Below are positions 26,695 through 34,771 of a DNA stretch of 64,000 nucleotides, one piece after another (within the stretch, counting starts at the first letter, position 1; each line of letters opens with the position of its first letter). Origin of the DNA: Arthrobacter zhangbolii. GTDB lineage: Bacteria > Actinomycetota > Actinomycetes > Actinomycetales > Micrococcaceae. The DNA is taken from the NCBI RefSeq assembly GCF_022869865.1, contig NZ_CP094984.1, forward strand, positions 434,001 to 498,000, given 5' to 3'. Made by a program: the position numbers and the translations under genes. The notes under the pieces are model-generated. The model was not told the DNA's origin and ran no database searches. It saw only the letters and a list, made by a program, of their open reading frames with translations.

Positions 26695-27744
26695 TTAGCC
26701 GCCGTTTGATTGGCGGATGCCGGTGGAGAGGGCATCGAATTCATAGATGAAACCGCCGTCCGGGCCGCTGGCCGTCAGGTAGGCCTCGGTGGTGCCGGGT
26801 TTGATGGCGATATTGGTGGCCGAGGTGAGGCCGTCGGCGTCGTCGGTGGGGACGGTGACCGTGGAGAGCAGTTCGCCCTCGGGGCTGTAGACAAAGATGC
26901 GGGGCTGACCGTGGACGGCCTGGTACACGTTGCCGTCGGCGTCCACGGCGTTGGAATCCGTCTGGCTCGTGCCGCCGTCGAAGTGCATGCCGGGGTGGGA
27001 CGTGGCGACCTCGGTTTTGTCCTCATTCAACACCAGGTAGTCGATCCGGTTGTCCATGTACTGGCTGACCCACAGCGCCTTGAAGTCCTCGCTGAAGGAG
27101 ATGCCGTTCGGAGCGGCAAGGTTCTCCGCCAGGACGGTGGCCTCGGCGGTGTCCTTGTCGATCCGCACCACCCGGCCCTGTGCCTCCCACGCCGGATCGG
27201 CGTAGCCGGTGGAGTCGCTGACGAAGAGGTTGCCCTCCTCGTCGAAGGCGAGGTCGTCCGGGCGCATGGGGACACCGTCAACGTCGCCGGTGAAGAAGGT
27301 CCTGTGGTCCTTACCGTCGGCGGTGATGCTGTCGATCTTTCCGCCGGCAAAGTCCGTCAGATAGATCCGGCCGTCCTTCGGGCTGAACTGCGCTGAGGTG
27401 TAGGCACCGTTGCCTTCGGTGTACACCGGGGAAACTGACTCCTCTTCCACATCCACCCGCATCACCTTCGCGGCGCCGGCCGGGGCGGTGACATCAACAA
27501 CGAACAGGCCGCCGTCGGGACCGAACGTCGGGCCCTCGATGAGGGTCATTCCGGTTTCGGGATGGACGGAGCTGACCTGGACCACGCGCTCAGCGGTGCG
27601 CTCCTCTACCCCGTGTATGCCGATGCCCGACGCCGGCTGATCATGATCGTTGCCGGCGGCGCATCCGGTGAGTGCAAGGGTCAGGGTGATGGCGGCCAGG
27701 CCAGCCGGCTTCCTCCATGAGATGGGCTGGAGATGGTGGGACAT
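26695..27744 (-). CDS. SMP-30/gluconolactonase-like beta-propeller lipoprotein
   Basis: The 349-residue protein has a lipoprotein signal with lipobox LTGC (Cys near residue 29). A six-bladed propeller-type domain follows with repeated motifs: LIEGPTFGPDGGLFVVD, RPDDLAFDEEGNLFVSD, APNGISFSEDFKALWVSQ and NAVDADGNVYQAVHG. These are characteristic of SMP-30/gluconolactonase/LRE proteins, which bind a divalent metal and often hydrolyse lactones. It should face outward on the membrane. It converges on the monooxygenase gene, whose lactone product would be a fitting substrate, but that link is only inference. A palindrome upstream (27784-27802) suggests its own regulator. Confidence 0.78.
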   Translation of the reverse strand: MSHHLQPISWRKPAGLAAITLTLALTGCAAGNDHDQPASGIGIHGVEERTAERVVQVSSVHPETGMTLIEGPTFGPDGGLFVVDVTAPAGAAKVMRVDVEEESVSPVYTEGNGAYTSAQFSPKDGRIYLTDFAGGKIDSITADGKDHRTFFTGDVDGVPMRPDDLAFDEEGNLFVSDSTGYADPAWEAQGRVVRIDKDTAEATVLAENLAAPNGISFSEDFKALWVSQYMDNRIDYLVLNEDKTEVATSHPGMHFDGGTSQTDSNAVDADGNVYQAVHGQPRIFVYSPEGELLSTVTVPTDDADGLTSATNIAIKPGTTEAYLTASGPDGGFIYEFDALSTGIRQSNGG

Positions 27745-27783
27745 ACTGCGGCTCCGACGTGGTGGGGGACTGCGGACTCAATT

Positions 27784-27802
27784 ACTTAGGACCAGCCTAA
27801 GT
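27784..27802. promoter_or_regulatory. 19-bp palindromic operator candidate
   Basis: ACTTAGG (27784-27790) and CCTAAGT (27796-27802) form a perfect inverted repeat with spacer ACCAG. It lies 40 bases upstream of the SMP-30-like lipoprotein start, within promoter distance. The spacing differs from the iron-box consensus, so I assign no regulator. Confidence 0.55.
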
Positions 27803-27854
27803 TATTTAGTCCGTGCCCTGCCGCCCGGAACGGAGCCCTTAAACGGAGCCTTAA

Positions 27855-27893
27855 ACACCGGAAGCGGCCCCGTGACGGGACCGCTTCCGGTGT
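27855..27893 (-). terminator. Terminator downstream of tRNA-Ser
   Basis: A 13-bp stem (27855-27867 with 27881-27893) lies 8 bases beyond the tRNA 3' end. On the minus strand it is followed by TTTAAGG. Confidence 0.75.
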
Positions 27894-27900
27894 GTCTGTG

Positions 27901-27988
27901 CGGAAGGTAAGGGATTCGAACCCTTGGTACGGGGTTACCGCACACTGGTTTTCAAGACCAGCTCCATCGGCCGCTCGGACAACCTTCC
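27901..27988 (-). tRNA. tRNA-Ser (anticodon UGA)
   Basis: The minus-strand sequence starts GGAAGGTTGTCCGAGCGG and ends ACCTTCC plus discriminator G, giving a perfect 7-bp acceptor stem. The anticodon loop is CTTGAAA with stem CTGGT/ACCAG, so the anticodon is TGA. The T-loop is GGTTCGAATC. The long variable arm makes the 88-nt length right for a class II serine tRNA. CCA is not encoded. Confidence 0.95.
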
Positions 27989-28050
27989 TCACTATGTAGT
28001 CTGGCAGAAGGGATGAAATCACCAAAATTCCCCAAAGCAGGAAGGACAGC

Positions 28051-29028
28051 ATGAAAGCCATCGTTATTGGAACACCCGGCGGCCCCGAGGCCCTGGAAGT
28101 GCAGGATGTCCCGGCGCCCGAAGCCGGGCCCGGGGAAGTGCTGATTGATGTCATTGCCGCCGGCATCAACCGTGCAGACGTGCTGCAGCGCCAGGGGCAC
28201 TACCCGGTCCCGGCGGGAACCTCCGAATATCCCGGCCTGGAAGTCTCCGGCCGGATCGCCGCACTGGGGGAGGGCGTGGAGGGACTGGCCGTGGGCACCG
28301 AGGTAGCCGCCCTGCTGACCGGCGGCGGCTACGCCGAACAGGTGGCCGTACCCGCCGTCCAGGTCCTGCCCCTGCCGGACGGCATCGACGCGGTCACCGC
28401 AGCATCGCTGCCGGAAACCGCCGCAACCGTCTTCTCCAACCTCTTTATGGCCGCCGCCGTACAGGAAGGGGACTACGTCCTCATCCACGGTGCCTCCGGC
28501 GGGATCGGCACCATGGCCATCCAGATGGTTGCCGCGTTCGGCGCCGTCCCGATCGTCACTGCCGGATCCGCTGAAAAGCTGGAGCTGGCCGATTCGCTGG
28601 GCGCGAAGGTGCTGATCAATTACAAGGAACAGGACTTTGTTGAAGCGGTCCGGGAAGCGACGGACGGCCACGGAGCCGACGTCATCCTGGACGTGGTGGG
28701 CGCCAAATACCTGCAACGGAACCTGGACGCGCTCGCCGTCGCCGGACGCCTGGTCATTATCGGCCTGCAGGGCGGGGCGAAGGCCGAACTGAACCTGAAC
28801 CAGCTGATGGCCAAGCGGGCCGCCGTCATCGGCACCACCCTGCGCGGACGCCCCGTGGAGGAAAAGGGCGCCATCATGTCTGCCGTGGGCCAGTACGTCT
28901 GGCCGCTGCTCGCCTCCGGCGCCATCCGCCCGCTGGTGGACCGCACCTTCCCGCTGGCTGAGGCAGCCGCCGCCCACGAGTACTTCGACTCCGGACAGCA
29001 CACCGGCAAGATCCTGCTGACCGTCTAG
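28051..29028 (+). CDS. NAD(P)H-quinone oxidoreductase (zinc-free MDR)
   Basis: The 325-residue protein is a quinone oxidoreductase/zeta-crystallin-type medium-chain reductase. It has VIAAGINRADVLQRQGHYPVP near residues 33-53, the family's NRADVLQRxGxYP signature. The NADPH Rossmann motif is VLIHGASGGIGTMAIQMV near 147-164. The Cys/His zinc ligands of alcohol dehydrogenases are absent. It reduces quinones or enones with NADPH in the cytoplasm. It lies just downstream of the divergent tRNA-Ser gene and ends in a strong terminator. Confidence 0.9.
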   Translation: MKAIVIGTPGGPEALEVQDVPAPEAGPGEVLIDVIAAGINRADVLQRQGHYPVPAGTSEYPGLEVSGRIAALGEGVEGLAVGTEVAALLTGGGYAEQVAVPAVQVLPLPDGIDAVTAASLPETAATVFSNLFMAAAVQEGDYVLIHGASGGIGTMAIQMVAAFGAVPIVTAGSAEKLELADSLGAKVLINYKEQDFVEAVREATDGHGADVILDVVGAKYLQRNLDALAVAGRLVIIGLQGGAKAELNLNQLMAKRAAVIGTTLRGRPVEEKGAIMSAVGQYVWPLLASGAIRPLVDRTFPLAEAAAAHEYFDSGQHTGKILLTV

Positions 29029-29039
29029 CGAAAGGACAA

Positions 29040-29074
29040 CGACGGCGGCCGCCCACCCGGTGCGGCCGCCGTCG
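29040..29074 (+). terminator. Intrinsic terminator of the quinone reductase gene
   Basis: A 13-bp stem (29040-29052 with 29062-29074) surrounds a 9-base loop and is followed by GCGCTTTAA. It starts 12 bases after the stop codon. Confidence 0.8.
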
Positions 29075-29082
29075 CGCTTTAA

Positions 29083-29098
29083 CGTGATGTAACACACC
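29083..29098. promoter_or_regulatory. CRP/GlxR-like site upstream of cstA
   Basis: CGTGATGTAACACACC matches the TGTGA-N2-TA-N2-TCACA pattern used by actinobacterial CRP/GlxR proteins at about 9 of 12 defined positions. A possible -10 element (TAGTAAT, 29106-29112) follows. Carbon-state control of cstA is known in other bacteria; binding here is an inference. Confidence 0.4.
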
Positions 29099-29191
29099 CC
29101 CGTGGTAGTAATCTCTAGGTGCAGGGCCACTCCCTGCCTATCGGTATGACTGTCAACGCAGACAACGCCACCGCACACAAAGGGATTCATC

Positions 29192-31504
29192 ATGAGCGAG
29201 AAACATCGGCGCCGGGCCGAAACCCCGGACACGCCAGGCCCCACCGGCCGGCCGGACGGCGACGTCCTGGAACAGGACCCGGCACTGCCGCCGGTGGCCG
29301 TGGATCCGGAAGTCCTCGACGCCGAGGACCGCCGCTGGACCCCGGCAAAAATTGCCATCTGGGCGGGCATCGCCCTGCTGGGCGGCCTGAGCTGGACCAT
29401 GCTCGCCGTAGTCCGCGGCGAAACCGTGAACGCCATCTGGTTTGTCTTCGCCGCGGTCTGTACCTACCTGATCGGCTACCGCTTCTACTCCAAGCTCATC
29501 GAAGCGAAGCTGCTCAAGCCCAATGACCGCCGCGCCACCCCCGCCGAATACAAGGCGGACGGCAAGGACTACGCCGCCACGGACCGCCGGGTTCTTTACG
29601 GCCACCACTTCGCCGCCATCGCCGGCGCCGGACCGCTGGTCGGACCGGTCCTGGCCGCGCAGATGGGCTACCTGCCCGGCACCATCTGGATCATCGTCGG
29701 CGTGGTACTGGCCGGCGCGGTGCAGGACTACCTGGTGATGTTCTTCTCCATGCGGCGCGGCGGACGTTCCCTGGGCCAGATGGCACGGGATGAACTCGGA
29801 CTCATCGGCGGCACCGCCGCCCTGATCGCCACCCTGGTCATCATGATCATCATCGTGGCCATCCTTGCCCTGGTGGTGGTGAACGCCCTCGCCGAAAGCC
29901 CGTGGGGCGTCTTCTCCGTCAGCATGACCATCCCCATCGCCCTGTTCATGGGCGTGTACCTGCGCTACCTGCGTCCCGGCAAGGTCACCGAGGTCTCCAT
30001 CATCGGCTTCGTCCTGCTGCTGGCCGCCATTATTGCCGGCGGCTGGGTTGCCGATACCCCGCTGGGCGACGCCCTGACCCTGGAACCGACCACCATTGCC
30101 TGGGGCATCATCATCTACGGCTTCATCGCCGCCGTCCTGCCGGTCTGGCTGCTGCTGGCCCCGCGCGACTACCTCTCCACCTTTATGAAGGTGGGCACCA
30201 TCGTGATGCTGGCCGTGGCCATCATCATCGTCCGCCCGGAGATCAATGTTCCGGCGGTGAGCGAGTTCGCCAGCCGGGACGACGGGCCGGTGGTCGCCGG
30301 ACCGCTCTTCCCGTTCCTCTTCGTCACCATCGCCTGCGGTGCGCTCTCCGGCTTCCACGCGCTCATCTCCTCCGGCACCACCCCGAAGATGCTGCAGAAG
30401 GAACGCCAGACCCGCTTTATCGGCTACGGCGGCATGCTGATGGAGTCCTTCGTGGCCATCATGGCGCTGGTGGCGGCCATCTCCATTGACCGCGGCATCT
30501 ACTTCGCCATGAACTCGTCCGCCGGCGCCACCGGCGGCACGGTGGAAGGCGCCGTCGCCTTCGTAAACAGCCTGGGCCTGGCCGGAGTGAACCTCACCCC
30601 GGACATGCTCTCCTCCCTGGCATCCGACGTGGGCGAGGAATCCATTGTGTCGCGCACCGGCGGCGCGCCCACCCTCGCCGTCGGCCTCGCCACAATCATG
30701 CAGAGCCTGATCGGCGGACCCGGCATGATGGCCTTCTGGTACCACTTCGCCATCATGTTCGAGGCCCTGTTCATCCTCACCGCCGTGGACGCCGGCACCC
30801 GGGTGGCCCGTTTTATGCTGCAGGACACCATCGGCAACGTGGCCCCGAAGTTCAAGGACATGGCCTGGCGTCCCGGAGCCTGGATATGTACGGCCATCAT
30901 GGTCGCCGGATGGGGATCGATCCTGATCATGGGGGTCACGGACCCGCTGGGCGGCATCAATACGCTGTTCCCGCTCTTCGGCATCGCCAACCAGCTCCTG
31001 GCCGCCATTGCACTGGCCATCTGCATGGCCATCATCGCCAAGAACAATGCGTTCAAGTGGCTGTGGATCGTGGCACTGCCGCTGGCGTTCGCTGCGGTGG
31101 TGACCATCACGGCGTCGTTCTACAAGATCTTCTCGCCGGTGCCGAGCGTTGGCTACTGGGCCAACCACGAGGCGTTCCAGCAGGCGCTGGCCGACGGCAA
31201 GACCAGCTTCGGTACGGCCAAGACGGTGGAGGCCATGGAGGCGGTGGTGCGCAATACGCTCATCCAGACCACGCTTTCGGTGGTGTTTGTGACCCTGGCG
31301 ATCATTGTCATCATCACGGCCATCATCGCCACCATCCGGTCCTTCCGCTCCGGCGGCGCCCCGAGCGCCGAGGACCCTGCCGTTCCGTCCCGCACCTTCG
31401 CGCCGGCAGGTTTCCTCGCCACGCCGGCGGAGAAGGAGATCATGGCACAGTGGGATGCGCTGCCGGAGGAGAGCCGGCCCGGGAAACGGGCGGCACACTC
31501 ATGA
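29192..31504 (+). CDS. cstA: Carbon starvation protein CstA (pyruvate/peptide transporter family)
   Basis: The 770-residue polytopic membrane protein has a hydrophilic N-terminus of about 50 residues and then roughly 16-18 membrane segments. Family signatures include HHFAAIAGAGPLVGPVLAAQMGYLPG (near residues 147-172), VLAGAVQDYLVMFFSMRRGGRSLG and ALSGFHALISSGTTPKML. CstA/BtsT proteins import pyruvate or peptides when carbon is scarce. The ATG follows AAAGGGATTCATC. Its stop overlaps the YbdD start by 4 bases, the usual pairing. A CRP/GlxR-like site upstream fits carbon control. Confidence 0.93.
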   Translation: MSEKHRRRAETPDTPGPTGRPDGDVLEQDPALPPVAVDPEVLDAEDRRWTPAKIAIWAGIALLGGLSWTMLAVVRGETVNAIWFVFAAVCTYLIGYRFYSKLIEAKLLKPNDRRATPAEYKADGKDYAATDRRVLYGHHFAAIAGAGPLVGPVLAAQMGYLPGTIWIIVGVVLAGAVQDYLVMFFSMRRGGRSLGQMARDELGLIGGTAALIATLVIMIIIVAILALVVVNALAESPWGVFSVSMTIPIALFMGVYLRYLRPGKVTEVSIIGFVLLLAAIIAGGWVADTPLGDALTLEPTTIAWGIIIYGFIAAVLPVWLLLAPRDYLSTFMKVGTIVMLAVAIIIVRPEINVPAVSEFASRDDGPVVAGPLFPFLFVTIACGALSGFHALISSGTTPKMLQKERQTRFIGYGGMLMESFVAIMALVAAISIDRGIYFAMNSSAGATGGTVEGAVAFVNSLGLAGVNLTPDMLSSLASDVGEESIVSRTGGAPTLAVGLATIMQSLIGGPGMMAFWYHFAIMFEALFILTAVDAGTRVARFMLQDTIGNVAPKFKDMAWRPGAWICTAIMVAGWGSILIMGVTDPLGGINTLFPLFGIANQLLAAIALAICMAIIAKNNAFKWLWIVALPLAFAAVVTITASFYKIFSPVPSVGYWANHEAFQQALADGKTSFGTAKTVEAMEAVVRNTLIQTTLSVVFVTLAIIVIITAIIATIRSFRSGGAPSAEDPAVPSRTFAPAGFLATPAEKEIMAQWDALPEESRPGKRAAHS

Positions 31505-31701
31505 GTGCCGCCGTCGCCGTCCGGGAGGGGCTGGCCGGATTTGTGCGCTTCTTCCGGGACGTGATGGGGGAGGACGCCTACCGCAAGTACGCGGACTTCC
31601 ACGCTGCCTCCGGCTGCTCGTCGCCGCTGATGAGCGAGCGGGAGTTCTGGCGGGACAAGATGGACCGGCAGGACGCCAACCCCGAGGGGCGCTGCTGCTG
31701 A
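31501..31701 (+). CDS. YbdD/YjiX-family small protein
   Basis: The 66-residue protein belongs to the YbdD/YjiX (DUF466) family, which accompanies CstA/BtsT transporters and is needed for their function in enterobacteria. Family features are FFRDVMGEDAYRKYADFH near residues 18-35 and MSEREFWRDKMDRQDANPEGRCC at the end. It overlaps cstA by ATGA, so the two are translationally coupled. A much longer reading frame in the same phase begins inside cstA and is not the gene. Confidence 0.9.
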   Translation: MSAAVAVREGLAGFVRFFRDVMGEDAYRKYADFHAASGCSSPLMSEREFWRDKMDRQDANPEGRCC

Positions 31702-31724
31702 CGGCTGCATAGCCGGCCCATTCC

Positions 31725-31768
31725 GACGGCGGTGCCGCGGCTTTTTCAGAAGCTGCGGCACCGCCGTC
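31725..31768 (+). terminator. Hairpin downstream of cstA-ybdD
   Basis: A 14-bp stem (31725-31738 with 31755-31768) can close further around a loop with CTTTTT. It lies 23 bases after the YbdD stop. There is no T-run after the stem, so termination is likely but unproven. Confidence 0.55.
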
Positions 31769-31832
31769 GTCCGTCCGCGTCCCTTTGTTGCGTCCCCTTG
31801 AGTGCACGCACGGATGCTGGTTGGGTGGAGGA

Positions 31833-32090
31833 ATGCGAAAAGACGATGATCTGCAGGCACTGCCGGAGCACCTCCGCGAGGACATCAGCGCAGCCTCGGC
31901 CCCCGAGGTGCAGGACGACGACGAGCACCTGGAACAGGACATCAACCTGCCGGCGGGGGAGAAGGTCTCCGGGCCCGAGTTCGACAGCCGGCACTACACC
32001 GCCGGCCAGCTGAACGCCGGTGCCCAGGTGGCGGGGCTGAGCCCGGACGGCGAATACGCGAAAAGCCGCGAAGAAGAGCTGGAAAGCTGA
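31833..32090 (+). CDS. Small acidic hypothetical protein
   Basis: This 85-residue, highly charged protein has no membrane segment and no recognised domain. Its acidic first half (about residues 1-35, many Glu and Asp) precedes a segment HYTAGQLNAGAQVAGLSPDGEYAKSREEELE. The ATG at 31833 has a strong Shine-Dalgarno GGAGG three bases upstream, which decides it over an earlier in-frame ATG at 31785. It is followed 44 bases later by the proteasome activator gene. Confidence 0.6.
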   Translation: MRKDDDLQALPEHLREDISAASAPEVQDDDEHLEQDINLPAGEKVSGPEFDSRHYTAGQLNAGAQVAGLSPDGEYAKSREEELES

Positions 32091-32134
32091 CCGCCCCGGC
32101 GGCAACGGCAACCAACCGTGAGAGCATTAAGCCC

Positions 32135-32845
32135 ATGACTGAACAGAACGGATCCTCCGACCGGCCGCAGGCCGCGGACGCTCCTGTCGGGCAGAAGTCA
32201 CATGAGACTCCGGACGGCGGCGGAACGGAGACTGGCGCTGCGACCGATTCCGGCGCGGCAACGGACGGGAACTGCGCTGCGGACACGGCACACGCGGACA
32301 CGGCACAGGCTGACGGGCAGGACGGGCACCCCAAACACAAAAACGGCCCGGCCAAGCTGAACGAGCTGGTGGATGAACCCGCGAAGGTCATGCGGATCGG
32401 CACCATGATCAAGCAGCTGCTCGAGGAAGTGCGCAACGCGCCCCTGGACGATGCCGCCCGCAACCGGCTGGCGGAAATCCATGCCCGCTCCGTGAGCGAA
32501 CTCGAAGACGGGCTGGCACCGGAGCTGGTGAACGAGCTGCACCGCATCAACCTGCCGTTCCTGGACGATGCCACCCCCACCGACGCCGAATTGCGGATTG
32601 CCCAGGCCCAGCTGGTCGGCTGGCTGGAGGGGCTGTTCCGCGGCATCCAGACAGCCATCGCCGCCCAGCAGACCGCCAACCAGCTAAACGCCGGCCGCCT
32701 GCAGCTGCGCCAGCTGCCGCCCGGGACCATGCTGGCCCCGGGAGTTGTTATTGGAGATGACGGGGAACCGCACCGCGCGCAGGGACCCCAGGGAACGGGC
32801 AGCCCGCGGCAGGAACCCCACGCGGGCCCCGGTCAGTACCTGTAG
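32135..32845 (+). CDS. bpa: Bacterial proteasome activator Bpa (PafE)
   Basis: The 236-residue protein matches the actinobacterial Bpa/PafE family (formerly DUF2587). After a disordered Ala/Asp/Gly-rich N-terminus of about 70 residues comes the helical core: LNELVDEPAKVMRIGTMIKQ, then EVRNAPLDDAARNRLAEIH, then LAPELVNELHRINLPFL, ending AIAAQQTANQLNAGRLQLRQLPPGTM. The C-terminus is GQYL, the HbYX-like motif that docks into the 20S proteasome and opens its gate. Bpa forms a ring that feeds unfolded proteins to the proteasome without ATP. Proteasome genes are not in this window. It is followed after 10 bases by an uncharacterised gene. Confidence 0.93.
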   Translation: MTEQNGSSDRPQAADAPVGQKSHETPDGGGTETGAATDSGAATDGNCAADTAHADTAQADGQDGHPKHKNGPAKLNELVDEPAKVMRIGTMIKQLLEEVRNAPLDDAARNRLAEIHARSVSELEDGLAPELVNELHRINLPFLDDATPTDAELRIAQAQLVGWLEGLFRGIQTAIAAQQTANQLNAGRLQLRQLPPGTMLAPGVVIGDDGEPHRAQGPQGTGSPRQEPHAGPGQYL

Positions 32846-32855
32846 TAGGACGTAA

Positions 32856-33317
32856 ATGGCACTTTTTGCAGCCGCCCGGCAGGGGCGGAAGGACGATGTT
32901 GAACTCGGCAAGGGCGTGTGGCGCCGTGCCCACGACCGGTTCACCCGCGGGCTGGACCGCTATTACCAGATGCTCGAAGGCGTGGAGGATGACGCCGTCT
33001 ACAACGGGCTGGTGACGGTGGCCAATGACCTGGCGGCCCTGCTGCCGCGCGTGCGTGAGGTGTGCGCCCGCGCCCAGCGGCAACTGCCCAGCACCGGGCA
33101 GAACATTCCCGGCGCCCTCACGGCCGTGCACCGGGCACTCTCGCGCAGCGGCAACTCGCTGGCCGCCGCGGCGGAAGCCGCAGCCATGTCCCGGCTGGAA
33201 GGGGAGCGCTGGGGGATTGCCTCGGCCGGGCTGGAAAACGTGCGCCGCCGGGCTGCCCTGGTGGAGGAGGACGTCGCCGAGGCCGAACGTGCACTGAAGG
33301 CTGCCGGACTGCAGTAG
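32856..33317 (+). CDS. Hypothetical helical protein next to bpa
   Basis: The 153-residue protein appears entirely helical and soluble, with few Cys or catalytic-looking residues. Segments such as FTRGLDRYYQMLEGVEDDAVYNGLV (about 29-53) and LENVRRRAALVEEDVAEAERALK (near the end) suggest coiled-coil or bundle packing. I recognise no family. It starts 10 bases after bpa on the same strand, so co-transcription is likely and a link to proteasome activation can be proposed but not shown. Confidence 0.6.
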   Translation: MALFAAARQGRKDDVELGKGVWRRAHDRFTRGLDRYYQMLEGVEDDAVYNGLVTVANDLAALLPRVREVCARAQRQLPSTGQNIPGALTAVHRALSRSGNSLAAAAEAAAMSRLEGERWGIASAGLENVRRRAALVEEDVAEAERALKAAGLQ

Positions 33318-33421
33318 AAGATCCCGGAAATAACCGCCGGAAACGGGAATACGTTAAGCCGCCTTTTCGCGGTGAGCATATCCGCTTTGTATCCCGGGGA
33401 GCGCGGGATAAGGATGTGGGA

Positions 33422-34258
33422 ATGACTACATCACCGGTTCTGACTTTCAATGACGGCAATACCATCCCCCAGCTTGGCTACGGCGTCTGGCAGGTTGAGG
33501 ACGAGGTTGCCGAAAAGGTAGTGGGACAGGCCTTCGAGGTTGGCTACCGCCACATCGACACGGCCAAGATCTACGGCAACGAGGCCGGCGTCGGCCGCGC
33601 CATTGCCGCCACCTCGGTTCCCCGCGAGGACATGTTCATCACCACCAAGGTGTGGAACGCAGACCAGGGCTACGAAGAGACCCTGAAGGCCTTCGACGCC
33701 TCCATGGAGCGCCTGGGCCTGGAAACCCTGGACCTGTACCTGATCCACTGGCTGCAGCCGAAGCAGAACAAGTACGTGGACACCTGGAAGGCCCTGGTGG
33801 AACTGCAGAAGCAGGGCCGGGTCAAGTCCATCGGCGTCTGCAACTTCACCAAGGAAGCCCTGCAGGAAATCATCGACGCCACCGGCGTGGTCCCGGTCCT
33901 GAACCAGGTGGAAACCCACCCGTACCTGAACCAGGCGGACCTGCGCGCCTTCGAGGCCGAGCACAACATCCTGCACGAGTCCTGGTCCCCGCTGGGTTCC
34001 GGCAAGGGCCTGCTCGAGGACCCCAAGCTGGTGGAAATCGCCGCGAAGTACGACGGCGCCACCCCGGCCCAGGTGGTCATCGCCTGGCACCTGGCCCTCG
34101 GCAGCATCGTGATCCCCAAGTCCGTGACCGAATCCCGGATCCGGGAAAACTGGGAAGCGCTGAACCTCAAGCTCAGCGATGAGGACATTGAGGCCATTAA
34201 CGCACTGGACAACGGCACCCGCTACGGTGCGGATCCGGCCACGGCCGACTTCGCCTAA
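33422..34258 (+). CDS. Aldo/keto reductase
   Basis: The 278-residue TIM-barrel reductase has all four catalytic residues in context: Asp and Tyr in HIDTAKIYGNEAGVG, Lys in ITTKVWN and His in LYLIHWLQ. The NADPH-binding end is seen in IPKSVTESRIRENW near residues 231-244. It resembles the 2,5-diketo-gluconate reductase group of AKR5, which reduces aldehydes and ketones. The ATG at 33422 follows AAGGATGTGGGA; a longer frame reaching back into the previous gene is not coding. It ends in a clear terminator. Confidence 0.93.
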   Translation: MTTSPVLTFNDGNTIPQLGYGVWQVEDEVAEKVVGQAFEVGYRHIDTAKIYGNEAGVGRAIAATSVPREDMFITTKVWNADQGYEETLKAFDASMERLGLETLDLYLIHWLQPKQNKYVDTWKALVELQKQGRVKSIGVCNFTKEALQEIIDATGVVPVLNQVETHPYLNQADLRAFEAEHNILHESWSPLGSGKGLLEDPKLVEIAAKYDGATPAQVVIAWHLALGSIVIPKSVTESRIRENWEALNLKLSDEDIEAINALDNGTRYGADPATADFA

Positions 34259-34273
34259 TAGCTGCGAAACACC

Positions 34274-34305
34274 AAAGGCGCACACCCTGCGGGGTGTGCG
34301 CCTTT
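34274..34305 (+). terminator. Intrinsic terminator separating the reductase and flagellar island
   Basis: A 14-bp stem (34274-34287 with 34292-34305) with loop TGCG ends in TTTTT. It closes the reductase transcript before the convergent fliW end. Confidence 0.9.
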
Positions 34306-34381
34306 TTCGTGTAGTGGGCCGGCACGGCTTGGCTGCGTCAGAACGTGGCCGGGCTGCGCCGCGACCGGGTTACGCGACCGG

Positions 34382-34771
34382 CTAGGCTGCGACCGGCTCG
34401 AGCGGAGCGCGGACGGGCCAGTCCTGGCCTTCCAGGATCACCTGGGCGCAGCTGCCGGTGTGGACGTTGAGCACAATCGGTGCCAGCAGGTTCACGGTGG
34501 TGCCATCCAGTGCCGGGTTGGCGACCACCAGCACCGCGGCGTCCTCGGAGGTGTTCAGGTCCAGCTGGCGGCGCTGGTCGTCAGTGATTTCCGGGTGGTA
34601 GTCCGGCAGGTACACGGAAGCATCCAGCACATAGAGGCGGTGGCTGCCACCGGATGCCGAAGCGGCGGTGAGCGCGAACAGCCCCGCGGCGCCGTCGATC
34701 TCTTCCAGCTCGAAATGCACTTCCGGTGCCAGTCCGGGAGGCGGCGTCAGGAACGTCAGGCCCGTGCTCAT
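34382..34771 (-). CDS. fliW: Flagellar assembly factor FliW
   Basis: The 129-residue protein matches FliW: LTFLTPPPGLAPEVHFELEEID at the N-terminus, then LYVLDASVYLPDYHPEI and the C-terminal NLLAPIVLNVHTG, the family's conserved NLxAPIVxN block. FliW binds CsrA and is displaced by flagellin. Free flagellin therefore sequesters FliW and lets CsrA block flagellin translation. It is the last gene of the minus-strand flgN-flgK-flgL-fliW operon and overlaps flgL by 4 bases. Its partner csrA is at the other end of the island (62978). Confidence 0.92.
   Translation of the reverse strand: MSTGLTFLTPPPGLAPEVHFELEEIDGAAGLFALTAASASGGSHRLYVLDASVYLPDYHPEITDDQRRQLDLNTSEDAAVLVVANPALDGTTVNLLAPIVLNVHTGSCAQVILEGQDWPVRAPLEPVAA

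Noticed and set aside
29153-31498. Open frame of 781 codons on the minus strand across cstA
   Set aside because: It mirrors cstA, is extremely His/Gly/Asp-rich and has no family signature. CstA on the plus strand is certain.
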